This document shows, piece after piece, positions 9,050-18,375 of a stretch of DNA of 64,000 nucleotides. Position 1 is the first letter of the stretch. Each line of letters starts with the position of its first letter. The translations under genes and the position numbers were made by a program. The stretch spans positions 127,576 to 191,575 of the forward strand of contig DNUE01000058.1 in assembly GCA_003508005.1 (NCBI GenBank). The letters are read 5' to 3'. This DNA comes from Desulfobulbaceae bacterium. GTDB taxonomy: Bacteria > Desulfobacterota > Desulfobulbia > Desulfobulbales > Desulfobulbaceae. Under the pieces are notes generated by a model, which was not told the DNA's origin, searched no databases, and saw nothing but the letters and a program-made list of their open reading frames with translations.

Positions 9050-10735
9050 ATGAAGATATTGAAACCCGTAAGAGTGTTTTGGCTGCTGGCAATGCTTATC
9101 TGCCTGCTGACAGGCACCATGGCCGCCGGCCAGCCCCAGAAGTCCGTCGCTATCCTGCCTTTCGCCCTGAACGCGCCGCCTGACCTGCAGTACGTGCAGG
9201 AGGGACTGCGCGACATGCTCGGCAGCCGGATACGGGCAGAGGTAGGGGCAAGGATCATTACCAAGGCAGAGGCGGATGGCGCCCTGAAGGCCGCCGGCGG
9301 CAAACCGACGGTTGAAAACCTGCCGGCCCTGGCGAAGCAACTTGGCGCCGACTACCTGATGTACGGGTCCATCACCGCCCTGGGCGGCGGCATCTCCATC
9401 GACACCCAGGTCTTTACCGCCGCTGCGCCGGCAGACAAGGCCCTGCAACCGTTCTACGGCTCGGCGACTTCCAATGACCAGATCATGCAGAGCATTGACG
9501 CCCTGTCCTGGGACATCATCGAAAAGCTGTTCAACAAGCAGCGCCCTGTCCCGGCGGCCGCAGCGCCGGTCCAGCAGGCCCAGGCCGGCGCACCGTCCGC
9601 CTTCACCACCGCCCATCCGGACAAGACCTTCATGGCCACCGGGGGCGGGTTCGGCATCAAGTCCGGCCGCAATTTTGTCAAGACCAGAAATTTCAACATG
9701 AGCCTCCAGGGCATCGATTTGGGCGATGTCGACGGCGATGGCGCCATGGAGATCGTCCTGGCGAACAAGTCCGAGGTGCAGGTCTTCGACCGCGACGAAA
9801 CCCGGCTCAACAGCATCGGGACGATCAAGGTCTCCGGCTATCAGATCCACAACGTGAATGTTGCCGACCTGGACGGTGACGGCCGGGCGGAGATCTACAT
9901 CAGCGCAAGCAATCCCGAGATTCCGGGGTCCATGGCGGTGGAATGGGACGGCAAGCAGTTCGCCACCCTGTTCGACAATGCCCGCTGGTACATCAAGCCC
10001 ATGAACATTCCAGGCATCGGCCAGGTGCTGGTGGGCCAGGCCGCCGGGATGGTGCCCGTGGTTGAAGGCCTCTACGTCCTGAGCATGAACGACGGCTCTC
10101 TGAGCAGGCAGGAGCGGCTGCCTCTGCCCGCCAAGGTCAACCTGTTCAACTTCGCCTATGCCGACCTGGACGGGGACGGCAAAAAGGAGGTCGTTGCCCT
10201 GGACGAGTCGTTCAAGCTGCAGGTGATCCGGGGAGGGTCCGTGTCCTGGAAAAGCGAGGAGCGATTCTGCGGCACCAAACGCTACGTCGGCGGTGAACCG
10301 AGGATGATGCCCGGCACGACCCATACCAGCCACCCGATAGTTGACGGCGTGGGTGAACGTTACAAGGAAACCTATATCCCCTCCCGGATCCTCGTCACCG
10401 ACATTGACAAGGACGGGTCCGAGGACATTATCCTGAACCTCAATCCCTCGACCCTGACCACCGTGCTGCCGCGGTTGATTCAGTACATGAGCGGGACCAT
10501 GGTCGGCCTCAAATGGAGCGGCCTTGGCCTGGAAGAGCTGTGGCGCACCCGCAAGATCGACGGCTATGTCGTGGATTACCAGGTCAACCTCCCGGCAGGA
10601 AAAAAGGAGAGCGGCGCCGAATCCGAGCTGTTTATCGGGGTGGTCCTCAACTCCGGCACCTTGGAGGCCCTGACCAGCGACGAGTCCACGGTGGTAATCT
10701 ATCCTTTCGAGTTCGAACAGCCTGAGAGCAAGTGA
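9050..10735 (+). CDS. Exported FG-GAP/VCBS repeat protein with TolB-N/CsgG-like N-terminal domain
   Basis: The chosen start is ATG 9050, preceded by GGAGATGCC; it gives a 561-residue protein with a clear signal peptide ending near MAAGQ. The longer frame from 8987 would translate the repeat element. Residues 30-160 (SVAILPFALNAP, LADYLMYGSI-type strands) resemble the CsgG/TolB-N fold of outer-membrane-associated proteins. From about residue 215 onward there are at least four FG-GAP calcium loops: DVDGDGAMEIV, DLDGDGRAEIYI, DLDGDGKKEVV and DIDKDGSEDII. These are expected to form a calcium-stabilised propeller. Its partner is unknown. It lies 16 bases before iorA but its role does not obviously match. 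Confidence 0.8.
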   Translation: MKILKPVRVFWLLAMLICLLTGTMAAGQPQKSVAILPFALNAPPDLQYVQEGLRDMLGSRIRAEVGARIITKAEADGALKAAGGKPTVENLPALAKQLGADYLMYGSITALGGGISIDTQVFTAAAPADKALQPFYGSATSNDQIMQSIDALSWDIIEKLFNKQRPVPAAAAPVQQAQAGAPSAFTTAHPDKTFMATGGGFGIKSGRNFVKTRNFNMSLQGIDLGDVDGDGAMEIVLANKSEVQVFDRDETRLNSIGTIKVSGYQIHNVNVADLDGDGRAEIYISASNPEIPGSMAVEWDGKQFATLFDNARWYIKPMNIPGIGQVLVGQAAGMVPVVEGLYVLSMNDGSLSRQERLPLPAKVNLFNFAYADLDGDGKKEVVALDESFKLQVIRGGSVSWKSEERFCGTKRYVGGEPRMMPGTTHTSHPIVDGVGERYKETYIPSRILVTDIDKDGSEDIILNLNPSTLTTVLPRLIQYMSGTMVGLKWSGLGLEELWRTRKIDGYVVDYQVNLPAGKKESGAESELFIGVVLNSGTLEALTSDESTVVIYPFEFEQPESK

Positions 10736-10751
10736 TCCGAGGGAGGGGCAG

Positions 10752-12566
10752 GTGACCAGGAAGAAGGAAAAGGAGAATCACTGGTTTTCGGGAAACGAGG
10801 CCATCGCCCTTGGCGCCTGGGAGGCCGGGGTCCAGGTGGCTTCCGGCTATCCGGGCACCCCCTCCACGGAAATTCTGGAAAATCTTGCCGCCTATGAAGG
10901 GGTCTATACCGAATGGGCCCCCAACGAAAAAGTCGGCCTGGAGGTGGCCGTCGGCGCCTCCTTTGCCGGCGTACGCGCCCTGGCCACCATGAAGCATGTG
11001 GGGCTGAATGTGGCGGCCGATCCCCTGTTCACCGCCTCCTATACCGGCGGCCGGGGCGGCCTGGTGGTCATCACCGCCGATGACCCGGAAATGCACAGCT
11101 CCCAGAACGAGCAGGACAACCGCAACTACGCTTTTGCCGCCAAGCTGCCCATGCTGGAGCCCTCCGACCCTGCCGAAGCCAGGGAGATGGTGCTGCGGGC
11201 CTTTGCGCTGAGCGAACAGTTGGATTGCCCGGTGCTGCTGCGGACCACCACCCGGATCGCCCATGTCCAGGGCGTGGTCCCCAAAGGAAAACGTCTTGCC
11301 CCGGCAAAAGCATCCATCGCCAAAATGCCGGGCAAGTTCGTGATGCTGCCGGCTCCCGCCCGTGCGCGCCGGGCGGAGATCGAAAAAAGGATGGCCGCAA
11401 CCCTTGCCCTGGCCGAGGAGCTGCCGGAGAACCGGGTGGAGGAAGGTTCCACGAGCAGGGGCTTTATCACTGCCGGGACCTCCTACAACTATGTCAAGGA
11501 GGCCTTTCCCGAGGCGGCGGTCCTCAAGCTGGGCATGGTCTGGCCGCTGCCGGAACGCTTGATCCGCTCCTTTGCCGGAAAGGTCAGGGAGCTGTACGTG
11601 GTCGAGGAGCTGGACCCTTTTCTGGAAACGCACATCAGGGCCATGGGCATCCCCTGCCACGGCAAGGACCTGATTCCTGCCCGCGGCGAGCTCAATTCTT
11701 TTCTTGTCCGCAACGCCATCGCGCCGGACGCCAGCCGGGAGCTGTTTGCCCCCCTGGACCTTCCCCTGCGGCCCCCGAACATGTGCGCCGGCTGTCCGCA
11801 TCGCGGCCTGTTCTACTGCCTTTCCCGGATCAAGGATATTTTCGTGTCCGGGGACATCGGCTGTTACACCCTGGCAGCCCTGCCCCCCCTGTCGGCCATG
11901 GACTCCTGCTTGTGCATGGGGGCCTCGGTGACCATCGCGCACGGCATGGCCAAGGCCCTGGGCCAGAAGGGCGAGGGCAAGATGGTCGCCGTGCTCGGCG
12001 ATTCCACCTTCATCCATTCCGGGATCACCGGCCTGATCAATTCGGTGTACAACGCCAGCGCCACCACGGTCATCATCCTGGACAACAGGACCACCGCCAT
12101 GACCGGGCACCAGGATAACCCGGCCTCCGGGGCCAACATCAAGGGCGAGCCGGCGCACGCCATCAACCTGGAGGACCTGTGCCGGGCGGTGGGGGTCAAG
12201 CGGGTGACCGTTGTCAATCCCCATGACATCGAGGCCACCCGGAAGGTGCTGAAAAGGGAGCTGGCCGCCGGGGAGACCTCGGTGATCATCAGCCGGGCGC
12301 CCTGCGTCCTGCTCCCCTCGGAGATCAAACGCAAGAAACCGGTTTACTTCACCGATACCGCAAAATGCACGGGCTGCATGGCCTGCATCAGGCTCGGCTG
12401 TCCGGCCATCAGCTGGCAGCCGCTCACCCCCGAGGAGGCTGTGGCGAGAGGCTATAAGAAGAAGCAGAAGGGCTATTCCCAGATCGCCGAGGTCCAGTGC
12501 AACGGCTGCGGCCAGTGCGCCGCCCTGTGCAAGTTCGGAGCAATTGCATGCAGGGAGGCCCGGTGA
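10752..12566 (+). CDS. iorA: Indolepyruvate:ferredoxin oxidoreductase, alpha subunit
   Basis: A 604-residue protein starting at a GTG preceded by GAGGGAGGGGC. With IorB it oxidatively decarboxylates aryl-pyruvates (from Trp, Phe, Tyr) to aryl-acetyl-CoA, passing electrons to ferredoxin. The N-terminal pyrimidine domain contains GNEAIALGAWEAG and SGYPGTPSTE. The thiamine-diphosphate domain follows (MCAGCPHRG near residue 345, then GDIGCYTL and a GDSTFIHSG block). Two ferredoxin-type cluster sites lie at the C-terminus (CTGCMACIRLGCP and CNGCGQCAALC). It overlaps iorB by one base (ATGA), so the two are co-translated. The following paaK would use or supply the same aryl-acetyl-CoA pool. Confidence 0.95.
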   Translation: MTRKKEKENHWFSGNEAIALGAWEAGVQVASGYPGTPSTEILENLAAYEGVYTEWAPNEKVGLEVAVGASFAGVRALATMKHVGLNVAADPLFTASYTGGRGGLVVITADDPEMHSSQNEQDNRNYAFAAKLPMLEPSDPAEAREMVLRAFALSEQLDCPVLLRTTTRIAHVQGVVPKGKRLAPAKASIAKMPGKFVMLPAPARARRAEIEKRMAATLALAEELPENRVEEGSTSRGFITAGTSYNYVKEAFPEAAVLKLGMVWPLPERLIRSFAGKVRELYVVEELDPFLETHIRAMGIPCHGKDLIPARGELNSFLVRNAIAPDASRELFAPLDLPLRPPNMCAGCPHRGLFYCLSRIKDIFVSGDIGCYTLAALPPLSAMDSCLCMGASVTIAHGMAKALGQKGEGKMVAVLGDSTFIHSGITGLINSVYNASATTVIILDNRTTAMTGHQDNPASGANIKGEPAHAINLEDLCRAVGVKRVTVVNPHDIEATRKVLKRELAAGETSVIISRAPCVLLPSEIKRKKPVYFTDTAKCTGCMACIRLGCPAISWQPLTPEEAVARGYKKKQKGYSQIAEVQCNGCGQCAALCKFGAIACREAR

Positions 12567-13150
12567 TGAAACAGAGCGGCAACATCCTTTTTACCGGGGT
12601 CGGCGGCCAGGGCATCCTGCTCGCCAGCGAACTGACCGCCCACGCGCAGCTCCGGGCCGGTTTTGATGTCAAGAAAAGCGAGGTGCACGGCATGGCCCAG
12701 CGGGGCGGCTCCGTGGTCGCCCATCTCAAGTACGGGGAACGGGTCTATTCTCCGCTCATCGAGCCCGGCACCGCGGACATCCAAGTGGCTTTCGAGGAAC
12801 TGGAGGCGGCCCGCTACCTCCCCTTTCTGCACCGGGACAGCGCGGTGGTGGTCAACACCCAGAAGATCCTGCCGCCGGCCGTGGCCCTGGGCATGGCCAC
12901 CTACCCAACCGGCATCCTCGACGAGCTGCGCAACCGCGGGATCAGGGTCGTCGCCGTGGATGCCTTTGCCGTGGCCAGGGAGATCGGCGAGATCCGCACC
13001 GCCAATGTGGTGATGGTCGGGGCCATGTCCAATTTCCTGGCGGTGAGCCCGGCGATTTTTCTTGAAGTGATTGCGGAAAAGGTTAAGGCCGGCTTTCGCG
13101 AGGTGAACAAAAAAGCCTTCGTTGCCGGCCGTGATCTGGTGCACGCGTGA
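12566..13150 (+). CDS. iorB: Indolepyruvate:ferredoxin oxidoreductase, beta subunit
   Basis: A 194-residue protein. The ATG at 12566 overlaps the stop of iorA; the longer frame from 12497 reads inside iorA and is not used. The gamma-type domain of 2-oxoacid:ferredoxin oxidoreductases is shown by FTGVGGQGILLAS at the N-terminus, then KKSEVHGMAQRGGSVVAH and a C-terminal NVVMVGAMSNFL. It binds the CoA-handling part of the reaction and completes the IorAB enzyme. Length is normal. The stop is 23 bases before the paaK start, with GGAGG between. Confidence 0.95.
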   Translation: MKQSGNILFTGVGGQGILLASELTAHAQLRAGFDVKKSEVHGMAQRGGSVVAHLKYGERVYSPLIEPGTADIQVAFEELEAARYLPFLHRDSAVVVNTQKILPPAVALGMATYPTGILDELRNRGIRVVAVDAFAVAREIGEIRTANVVMVGAMSNFLAVSPAIFLEVIAEKVKAGFREVNKKAFVAGRDLVHA

Positions 13151-13173
13151 GCGGAGCTTAGGAGGTAAAAATA

Positions 13174-14481
13174 ATGAACAGGATTCGGGTCGCGGAAATA
13201 GAAACCCTGCCCCGGGCGGGCATGGAAGCCATCCAGCTCAGGCGCCTGCAGCTCCTGGTGGCCAGGGTGTACGAGCGGGTCAGGCCCTATCGCGAGAAGA
13301 TGGACCGGGCCGGGATCAAGCCCTCGGATATCCGTTCCCTTGAGGACCTGCGCAAACTGCCCTTCACCACCAAGGACGACCTGCGGGACAATTACCCCTT
13401 CGGTCTGTTCACCATGCCCCTGGAGCAGGTGGTCCGGGTCCATGCCTCGTCCGGCACCACCGGCAAGCCCACGGTGGTCGGCTACTCCGCGGAGGACATC
13501 AACACCTGGGCCGAAGTCATGGCGAGATGCCTGGCCATGGGCGGGGTGACCAGCGGCGACATGGTCCAGAACGCCTACGGCTATGGCCTGTTCACCGGCG
13601 GCCTTGGTGCACATTACGGGGCGGAACGGCTGGGCGCCACGGTCATCCCGGTATCCGGCGGCAACACCAAGCGCCAGATCACCATCATGCGGGACTTCGG
13701 CTCCACCGTGCTCCTGTCAACCCCCTCCTATGCGCTCAATCTCGCTGACGCCATGGCCGACGTGGGCGTGACCCTGGACCAGCTCAAGCTGCGGGTAGGA
13801 ATCCACGGAGCTGAACCCTGGAGCCTGAACATGCGCGAGGAGGTGGAGCGCAAGCTCGGGATCAGGGCCCTGGACATCTACGGCCTCAGCGAGGTCATCG
13901 GCCCCGGCGTGGCCATGGAATGTCCACAGAGCGAACGGGGGATGCACGTGCTAGAGGACAATTTCCTGCCGGAGATCATTGATCCCAATACCTTTGAACC
14001 CCTGCCGCCGGGCGAACTCGGCGAGCTGGTGTTCACCACCCTGACCAAGGAGGCCTTTCCCCTCATCCGCTACCGGACCAAGGACCTGTCCCGCATCTAC
14101 AAGGAACAATGCCCCTGCGGCCGCACCCTGGTGCGGATGGAGAAGGTCACCGGCCGGACCGACGACATGCTGATCATCCGCGGGGTCAACGTCTTCCCCT
14201 CCCAGATTGAACACGTGCTCATGGGCATCGAGGGCGTTGAGCCGCACTACCAGATCGAGGTTCGCCGGGAAGGCAATCTGGACACCATGCACGTCCTGGT
14301 GGAGGTCAGCGAGCAGGTGTTCCATGACGAGGTGAAAATCCTGGAAGCCATGGCCCGCCGGATTCAGGCCGAGATCAAGGATCTGCTCGGCGTAACCTGC
14401 AGCGTCAAGCTGGTGGAACCGCGCACCATCAAGCGCAGCGAGGGCAAGGCGCAGCGGGTCATCGACTACCGGAAAATCTGA
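13174..14481 (+). CDS. paaK: Phenylacetate-CoA ligase (copy 1)
   Basis: A 435-residue AMP-forming acyl-CoA ligase that activates phenylacetate or related arylacetates with ATP and CoA. The adenylate-forming P-loop is [13 protein letters not shown] (from about residue 92, Lys98 present). [17 protein letters not shown], a YRTKDLSRI strand and the [20 protein letters not shown] hinge are all conserved. A ribosome site AGGAGG lies just upstream. It forms an operon with iorAB, which suggests that the ligase recovers free arylacetate released from the IorAB product, or runs in reverse to conserve ATP. A second, divergent copy is at 20309-21607. Confidence 0.94.
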   Translation: MNRIRVAEIETLPRAGMEAIQLRRLQLLVARVYERVRPYREKMDRAGIKPSDIRSLEDLRKLPFTTKDDLRDNYPFGLFTMPLEQVVRVHASSGTTGKPTVVGYSAEDINTWAEVMARCLAMGGVTSGDMVQNAYGYGLFTGGLGAHYGAERLGATVIPVSGGNTKRQITIMRDFGSTVLLSTPSYALNLADAMADVGVTLDQLKLRVGIHGAEPWSLNMREEVERKLGIRALDIYGLSEVIGPGVAMECPQSERGMHVLEDNFLPEIIDPNTFEPLPPGELGELVFTTLTKEAFPLIRYRTKDLSRIYKEQCPCGRTLVRMEKVTGRTDDMLIIRGVNVFPSQIEHVLMGIEGVEPHYQIEVRREGNLDTMHVLVEVSEQVFHDEVKILEAMARRIQAEIKDLLGVTCSVKLVEPRTIKRSEGKAQRVIDYRKI

Positions 14482-14485
14482 TGGC

Positions 14486-14605
14486 GTCGCAAAAACTCCC
14501 CAACTGCTGCGTTGCACAGCGTCCTTCGTCACTGCGGCGTACCGTGTGTACGCCTCCTTTCTCAGGACTTGCGCGCCTTGCATTTGGGGCTTTTTGCTGA
14601 GCCAT
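14486..14605. repeat. Long palindromic intergenic repeat after paaK
   Basis: The left arm GCAAAAACTCCCCAACTGC and the right arm GCATTTGGGGCTTTTTGC are near complements. The centre contains GCGGCGTACCGTGTGTACGCC, itself self-complementary. The element fills the gap between paaK and the ACT gene. On RNA it would fold to a long hairpin and may act as a 3' stabiliser or weak terminator. Its form resembles mobile palindromic intergenic repeats common in Desulfobacterota; I judge this from memory of the pattern. Confidence 0.65.
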
Positions 14606-14653
14606 CTCCCATGATAACCTTTTGCATAACCATCAACCAAGGAGTCAAGGATC

Positions 14654-15085
14654 ATGAGAGTTGAACAGATAGCTGTATTTCTGGAAAACAAATCGGGACG
14701 GCTGGCGGAGATCGCCGCGGTACTGGCGGCAAACAAAGTCAATATCAGGGCACTGTCAGTGGCCGATACAGCCGACTTTGGCATCCTGCGCCTCATTGTT
14801 GACAAGGTGGATGCAGCCAAGAAGGCGCTCAAGGAAAACGGCTTCACCGTCGGTAAGACCAACGTGGTGGCCGTGGAGGTGCCGGACCATTGCGGCGGAC
14901 TGGCCGGGGTGCTCAAGATCATCGAGGCAGCAGGGCTCAATGTCGAATACATGTACGCCTTTGTCAACAAGAGCGGGGAGAACGCGGTGCTGATCTTCCG
15001 TTTCGACGACATGGACAAGGCCATCGCAACCCTGCAGAAGGCGAACATCACTATCCTTTCCGGCGAGCAGGTCTGCTCGTTATAA
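14654..15085 (+). CDS. Tandem ACT-domain protein
   Basis: A 143-residue protein made of two ACT domains: residues 1-68 ([19 protein letters not shown]) and 70-143 ([20 protein letters not shown]). It has no catalytic domain. ACT pairs bind amino acids and act as sensors. Between an aryl-pyruvate oxidation operon and an amino-acid ABC transporter, the likely ligand is an aromatic or branched-chain amino acid. A GGAG ribosome site lies upstream (AAGGAGTCAAGGATC). The gene has its own terminator and so is transcribed apart from livK. The protein type is certain; the ligand is inference. Confidence 0.88.
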   Translation: MRVEQIAVFLENKSGRLAEIAAVLAANKVNIRALSVADTADFGILRLIVDKVDAAKKALKENGFTVGKTNVVAVEVPDHCGGLAGVLKIIEAAGLNVEYMYAFVNKSGENAVLIFRFDDMDKAIATLQKANITILSGEQVCSL

Positions 15086-15103
15086 TTTCAAGACGGCATG
15101 AAT

Positions 15104-15140
15104 CCGGGCCGGGGCGCTCCCGGCCCGGTCTTTCTTTATT
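15104..15140 (+). terminator. Rho-independent terminator after the ACT gene
   Basis: A perfect ten-base stem CCGGGCCGGG/CCCGGCCCGG with a GCGCT loop is followed by TCTTTCTTTATT. It separates the ACT gene from the livKHMGF operon. Confidence 0.9.
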
Positions 15141-15164
15141 ATCATTCAAGAAGGAGGATGTGCG

Positions 15165-16319
15165 GTGAACAACATGTTGAAAAGGACAATCGTGGGAATC
15201 GCGGCAGTAGGGATGCTTGCTGTTCCCTGCCTGCAGGCTGCCATGGCCGACACCATCAAGATCGGCGCCATCCTTGCCGAGACCGGCCCGTCTTTTCTCG
15301 GGGTGCCCGAGGCCAACACCCTGCGGATGCTCACCGAGGAGCTGAATGCCAAGGGCGGCATCAACAACAACCGGGTGGAGCTGATCATCAAGGATTCCGC
15401 CGGCGACCCTGAAAAAGCCATCTCCTTCGCCAAGCAGCTCATCGAGGAGGAGAAGGTATTCGCCATCATCGGCCCCTCAACCAGCGGCGAAACCATGAAG
15501 ATCAAGAAGATCGCCGAGGAAACCCAGACCATTCTGTTCTCCTGCGCAGCCGCCGAGGACATCGTCAACCCGGTGGCCAAGTGGGTGTTCAAGAGCCCGC
15601 AGATGGACAGCGACGCGGCGAAGAAGATCTTCATTGAAATGCAGAAGATGAAGATCGGCAAGATCGCCGTGGTCACCAGCAATGACGGGTTCGGCGCGGC
15701 CGGAGGGAAACAGTTGCAGAAGATCGCCCCCGATTTCGGCATCGAGATTCTGATCAGCGAGGTGTACGACAAGACCGCCACCGACCTGTCCGCCCTGGTT
15801 GCCAAGCTGATGGCCAACAAGGAGATCCAGGCCGTGGTCAACTGGTCCATCGTCCCCGCGCAGTCCATCATCATTAAGAACATCCGCCAGGCCGGCTGGA
15901 AGGTACCCATCTTCCAGAGCCACGGCTTCGGCAACATCAAGTTCGTTCAGGCTGCGGGTGAAGCCGCCGAGGGCGTCATTTTCCCGGCCGGCCGCCTCCT
16001 GGTCGCCGATTCCCTGCCGGATAATCACATTCAGAAGGCGGTCCTGGTAAAATACAAGAAGGACTATGAAGAAAAATACAAGGAGGATGTCTCTACCTTC
16101 GGCGGTCATGCCTACGATGCCTTCGTGATTCTCACCAAGGCGATCGAACAGGGGGGGACCGACAAGGTCAAGGTGCGTGACGCCCTGGAAAACCTGAAAG
16201 ATATTGTCGGCACCGCAGGGGTGTTCAACTTCACGGCCGCCGACCACAACGGCCTGTCCCTGGACGCTTTTGACATGATGACCGTCAAGAACGGCAAGTT
16301 CGCCTTGTACACGAACTGA
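15165..16319 (+). CDS. livK: Branched-chain/aromatic amino-acid ABC transporter, periplasmic binding protein
   Basis: A 384-residue exported protein starting at GTG 15165, eight bases after AGGAGG. The signal peptide ends near LQAAMA. The mature part begins DTIKIGAILAETGP, the usual start of LivJ/LivK-type (type I) binding proteins, and continues with GGINNNRVELIIKDS and FAIIGPSTSG. It captures amino acids in the periplasm for LivHM. Which amino acid cannot be read from sequence; the neighbouring aryl-pyruvate genes favour aromatic or branched side chains. It is the first gene of the liv operon and is followed by a strong hairpin. Confidence 0.92.
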   Translation: MNNMLKRTIVGIAAVGMLAVPCLQAAMADTIKIGAILAETGPSFLGVPEANTLRMLTEELNAKGGINNNRVELIIKDSAGDPEKAISFAKQLIEEEKVFAIIGPSTSGETMKIKKIAEETQTILFSCAAAEDIVNPVAKWVFKSPQMDSDAAKKIFIEMQKMKIGKIAVVTSNDGFGAAGGKQLQKIAPDFGIEILISEVYDKTATDLSALVAKLMANKEIQAVVNWSIVPAQSIIIKNIRQAGWKVPIFQSHGFGNIKFVQAAGEAAEGVIFPAGRLLVADSLPDNHIQKAVLVKYKKDYEEKYKEDVSTFGGHAYDAFVILTKAIEQGGTDKVKVRDALENLKDIVGTAGVFNFTAADHNGLSLDAFDMMTVKNGKFALYTN

Positions 16320-16339
16320 CCGGATTGTCGTTTGCACCC

Positions 16340-16374
16340 CCGAAAGGGGCGGGGATCTCTTCCGCCCCTTTCGG
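16340..16374 (+). promoter_or_regulatory. Intercistronic hairpin between livK and livH
   Basis: A perfect 13-base stem CCGAAAGGGGCGG/CCGCCCCTTTCGG lies 20 bases after the livK stop. No run of T follows, so it is less a full terminator than a stabiliser or partial stop. That would favour high binding-protein levels over the membrane parts. Confidence 0.75.
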
Positions 16375-16409
16375 CAACTGCCGCGATAACGATCAGCCCC
16401 TGGTTGCGC

Positions 16410-17300
16410 ATGGAATTTTCTCTTTTTCTGCAATATCTCTTTGCCGGGATCACCTACGGCATCATCTATGCCATTGTGGCGATCGGCTTTAATATCATCT
16501 ACAACACCACCGGCATCATCAACTTCGCCCAGGGCGAGTTCCTGATGCTCGGCGGGATGATCTCCATCTCCCTGCTCCAGGTTATGCCCCTGCCCCTGGC
16601 CATTGCGGCGGCGGTGGCCATAACCATGGTGGTGGGGGCGCTCATCCAGATGGTGTTCATCCGCTGGATCGAAAACCCTTCGGTGCTGCGGATGGTCATC
16701 ATCACCATCGGCATCTCCATCCTGATCCGGGAGGCGGCGCTGCACATCTGGGGGGAGAGCGTCCGGACCCTGCCCTATTTCATCGGCAGCTCGGTGACCG
16801 CGGTCACCCTGTTCGGGACGAGGATTTCGCCGCAGGTGCTCATCGTGATCGGGACCTGCTCGATCATGGTCCTGTTCCTGAGCATCTTTTTCCGGTACAC
16901 CTCACTGGGGCGCGAAATGCGGGCCTGTGCGGCAAATCGCCGGGCGGCCACTCTGTGCGGGATCAACGTCAAGAACATGGTGACCTTTTCCTTCATGCTC
17001 TCCGCCGGCATCGGCGCCCTGGCCGGCGCGGTGATGAGCCCCATCACCTATTCTCAGTACGACAACGGCACCGGCCTGGCCATCAAGGGCTTTACCGTCG
17101 CCATTCTGGGCGGGCTCGGCAACAGCCTGGCCGCCGTCGCTGCCGGCCTGTTCCTGGGGATCATTGAAGCCTTCAGCATCACCATTCTGCCCCTCGCGTT
17201 CCAGGACGCCGTGGCCATTGCCATCCTGCTGCTCATCCTCTTTATCCGGCCGCACGGCCTGTTCGGCAGTAGCGAAGCTGCCCGGCTGAAGGAGTTCTGA
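16410..17300 (+). CDS. livH: ABC transporter permease LivH
   Basis: A 296-residue inner-membrane permease with about eight hydrophobic segments. I choose ATG 16410 (MEFSLFLQYLFAGITYG); the longer frame from 16332 would start inside the hairpin and adds a non-hydrophobic lead. The conserved opening GITYGIIYAIVAIGFNIIYNTTG and the loop FTVAILGGLGN, which contacts the ATPase, mark LivH. The stop overlaps the livM start (TGATG). It forms the pore with LivM. Confidence 0.93.
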   Translation: MEFSLFLQYLFAGITYGIIYAIVAIGFNIIYNTTGIINFAQGEFLMLGGMISISLLQVMPLPLAIAAAVAITMVVGALIQMVFIRWIENPSVLRMVIITIGISILIREAALHIWGESVRTLPYFIGSSVTAVTLFGTRISPQVLIVIGTCSIMVLFLSIFFRYTSLGREMRACAANRRAATLCGINVKNMVTFSFMLSAGIGALAGAVMSPITYSQYDNGTGLAIKGFTVAILGGLGNSLAAVAAGLFLGIIEAFSITILPLAFQDAVAIAILLLILFIRPHGLFGSSEAARLKEF

Positions 17301-18367
17301 TGGGACTGCGGCGGCGCTATCTCCCCCTGGCCGGACTCCTTGCGGCGGTAATTGGGGTGCAGCTTGCGGCCAGCGCCACGAACAGCACCTTTTACCTGAC
17401 CCAGTTGACCATGGCCGCCTACTACTGCCTGGTCATCATCGGCCTCTGCCTGCTGATGGGCTACGCCGGCCAGATATCGCTCGGCCATGCCGGATTTTTT
17501 GCCATCGGCGGCTACCTCTCCGCCGCCCTGACCAGCCATAACTTTACCGCCGTCAGCGACACCCTGCTCATGCGGACTCTGGACCGGGCGGGCCTGCTGC
17601 TGCACCACCAAAGCCTGTACGGCGATTCCCTGCTCAGTCTGCAGCCCTGGCTGGCTTTTTTTATTGCCATTGGCGTGGCCGTGCTGATCGCCTTTGTCCT
17701 CGGCATCCCGGTGCTCAAGCTCAAGGGCCACTACCTGGCCATGGCCACCCTCGGATTTGGAATCATCATATATCGCATCGTCCTCGCCGCTGAATTTTTC
17801 GGCGAGGCGGACGGCATCTCCGAAGTGCCGCCCTTCCAGCTCATGCCAGGGCTGGCGGTCAGCGGCGATTTTTCCGCCCGGGTCCAGAACTACTACATCG
17901 CCTGGGCCCTCCTGCTCTTCGGGCTTCTGCTCCTGCTCAACCTCATCAACTCGCGGATGGGCCGCGCCCTGCGCGCCATCCATGGCTCCGAGGAGGCGGC
18001 CGAGGCCATCGGGATCAACACCGCCCGCGCCAAGCTATATACCTTCGTGATCAGCGCCGCCTTCGCGGCGGTGGCCGGCTCCCTGCTCACTCATTTCAAC
18101 GGCGGGATCGGCCCCTCCGAGGCCAGCGTCATGAAATCGGTGCGCTACGTGGCCATCGTCGCCGTCGGCGGCATGGCCAACCTGTGGGGGGCGATGGCCA
18201 TGGGCATCATCCTCAACTTCATGTCCCTGCGCGGCATGTTCGGCTCCTATGACGATGCGGTGTTCGGCGGCGTCCTGCTCCTGATCATGCTTTTCGCTCC
18301 CCAGGGGATCCTGAGCCTGCGCCTGAAAAATATTTTGTGGGCAAAAAGGCCCATGACCGGAAAATGA
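17300..18367 (+). CDS. livM: ABC transporter permease LivM
   Basis: A 355-residue inner-membrane permease whose ATG overlaps the livH stop. It shows YAGQISLGHAGFFAIGGY, typical of LivM, then a long hydrophobic series and the coupling loop RYVAIVAVGGMANLWGAM. With LivH it forms the channel of the amino-acid importer. The end is eight bases from the livG start. Confidence 0.93.
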   Translation: MGLRRRYLPLAGLLAAVIGVQLAASATNSTFYLTQLTMAAYYCLVIIGLCLLMGYAGQISLGHAGFFAIGGYLSAALTSHNFTAVSDTLLMRTLDRAGLLLHHQSLYGDSLLSLQPWLAFFIAIGVAVLIAFVLGIPVLKLKGHYLAMATLGFGIIIYRIVLAAEFFGEADGISEVPPFQLMPGLAVSGDFSARVQNYYIAWALLLFGLLLLLNLINSRMGRALRAIHGSEEAAEAIGINTARAKLYTFVISAAFAAVAGSLLTHFNGGIGPSEASVMKSVRYVAIVAVGGMANLWGAMAMGIILNFMSLRGMFGSYDDAVFGGVLLLIMLFAPQGILSLRLKNILWAKRPMTGK

Positions 18368-18375
18368 GTTGATCG

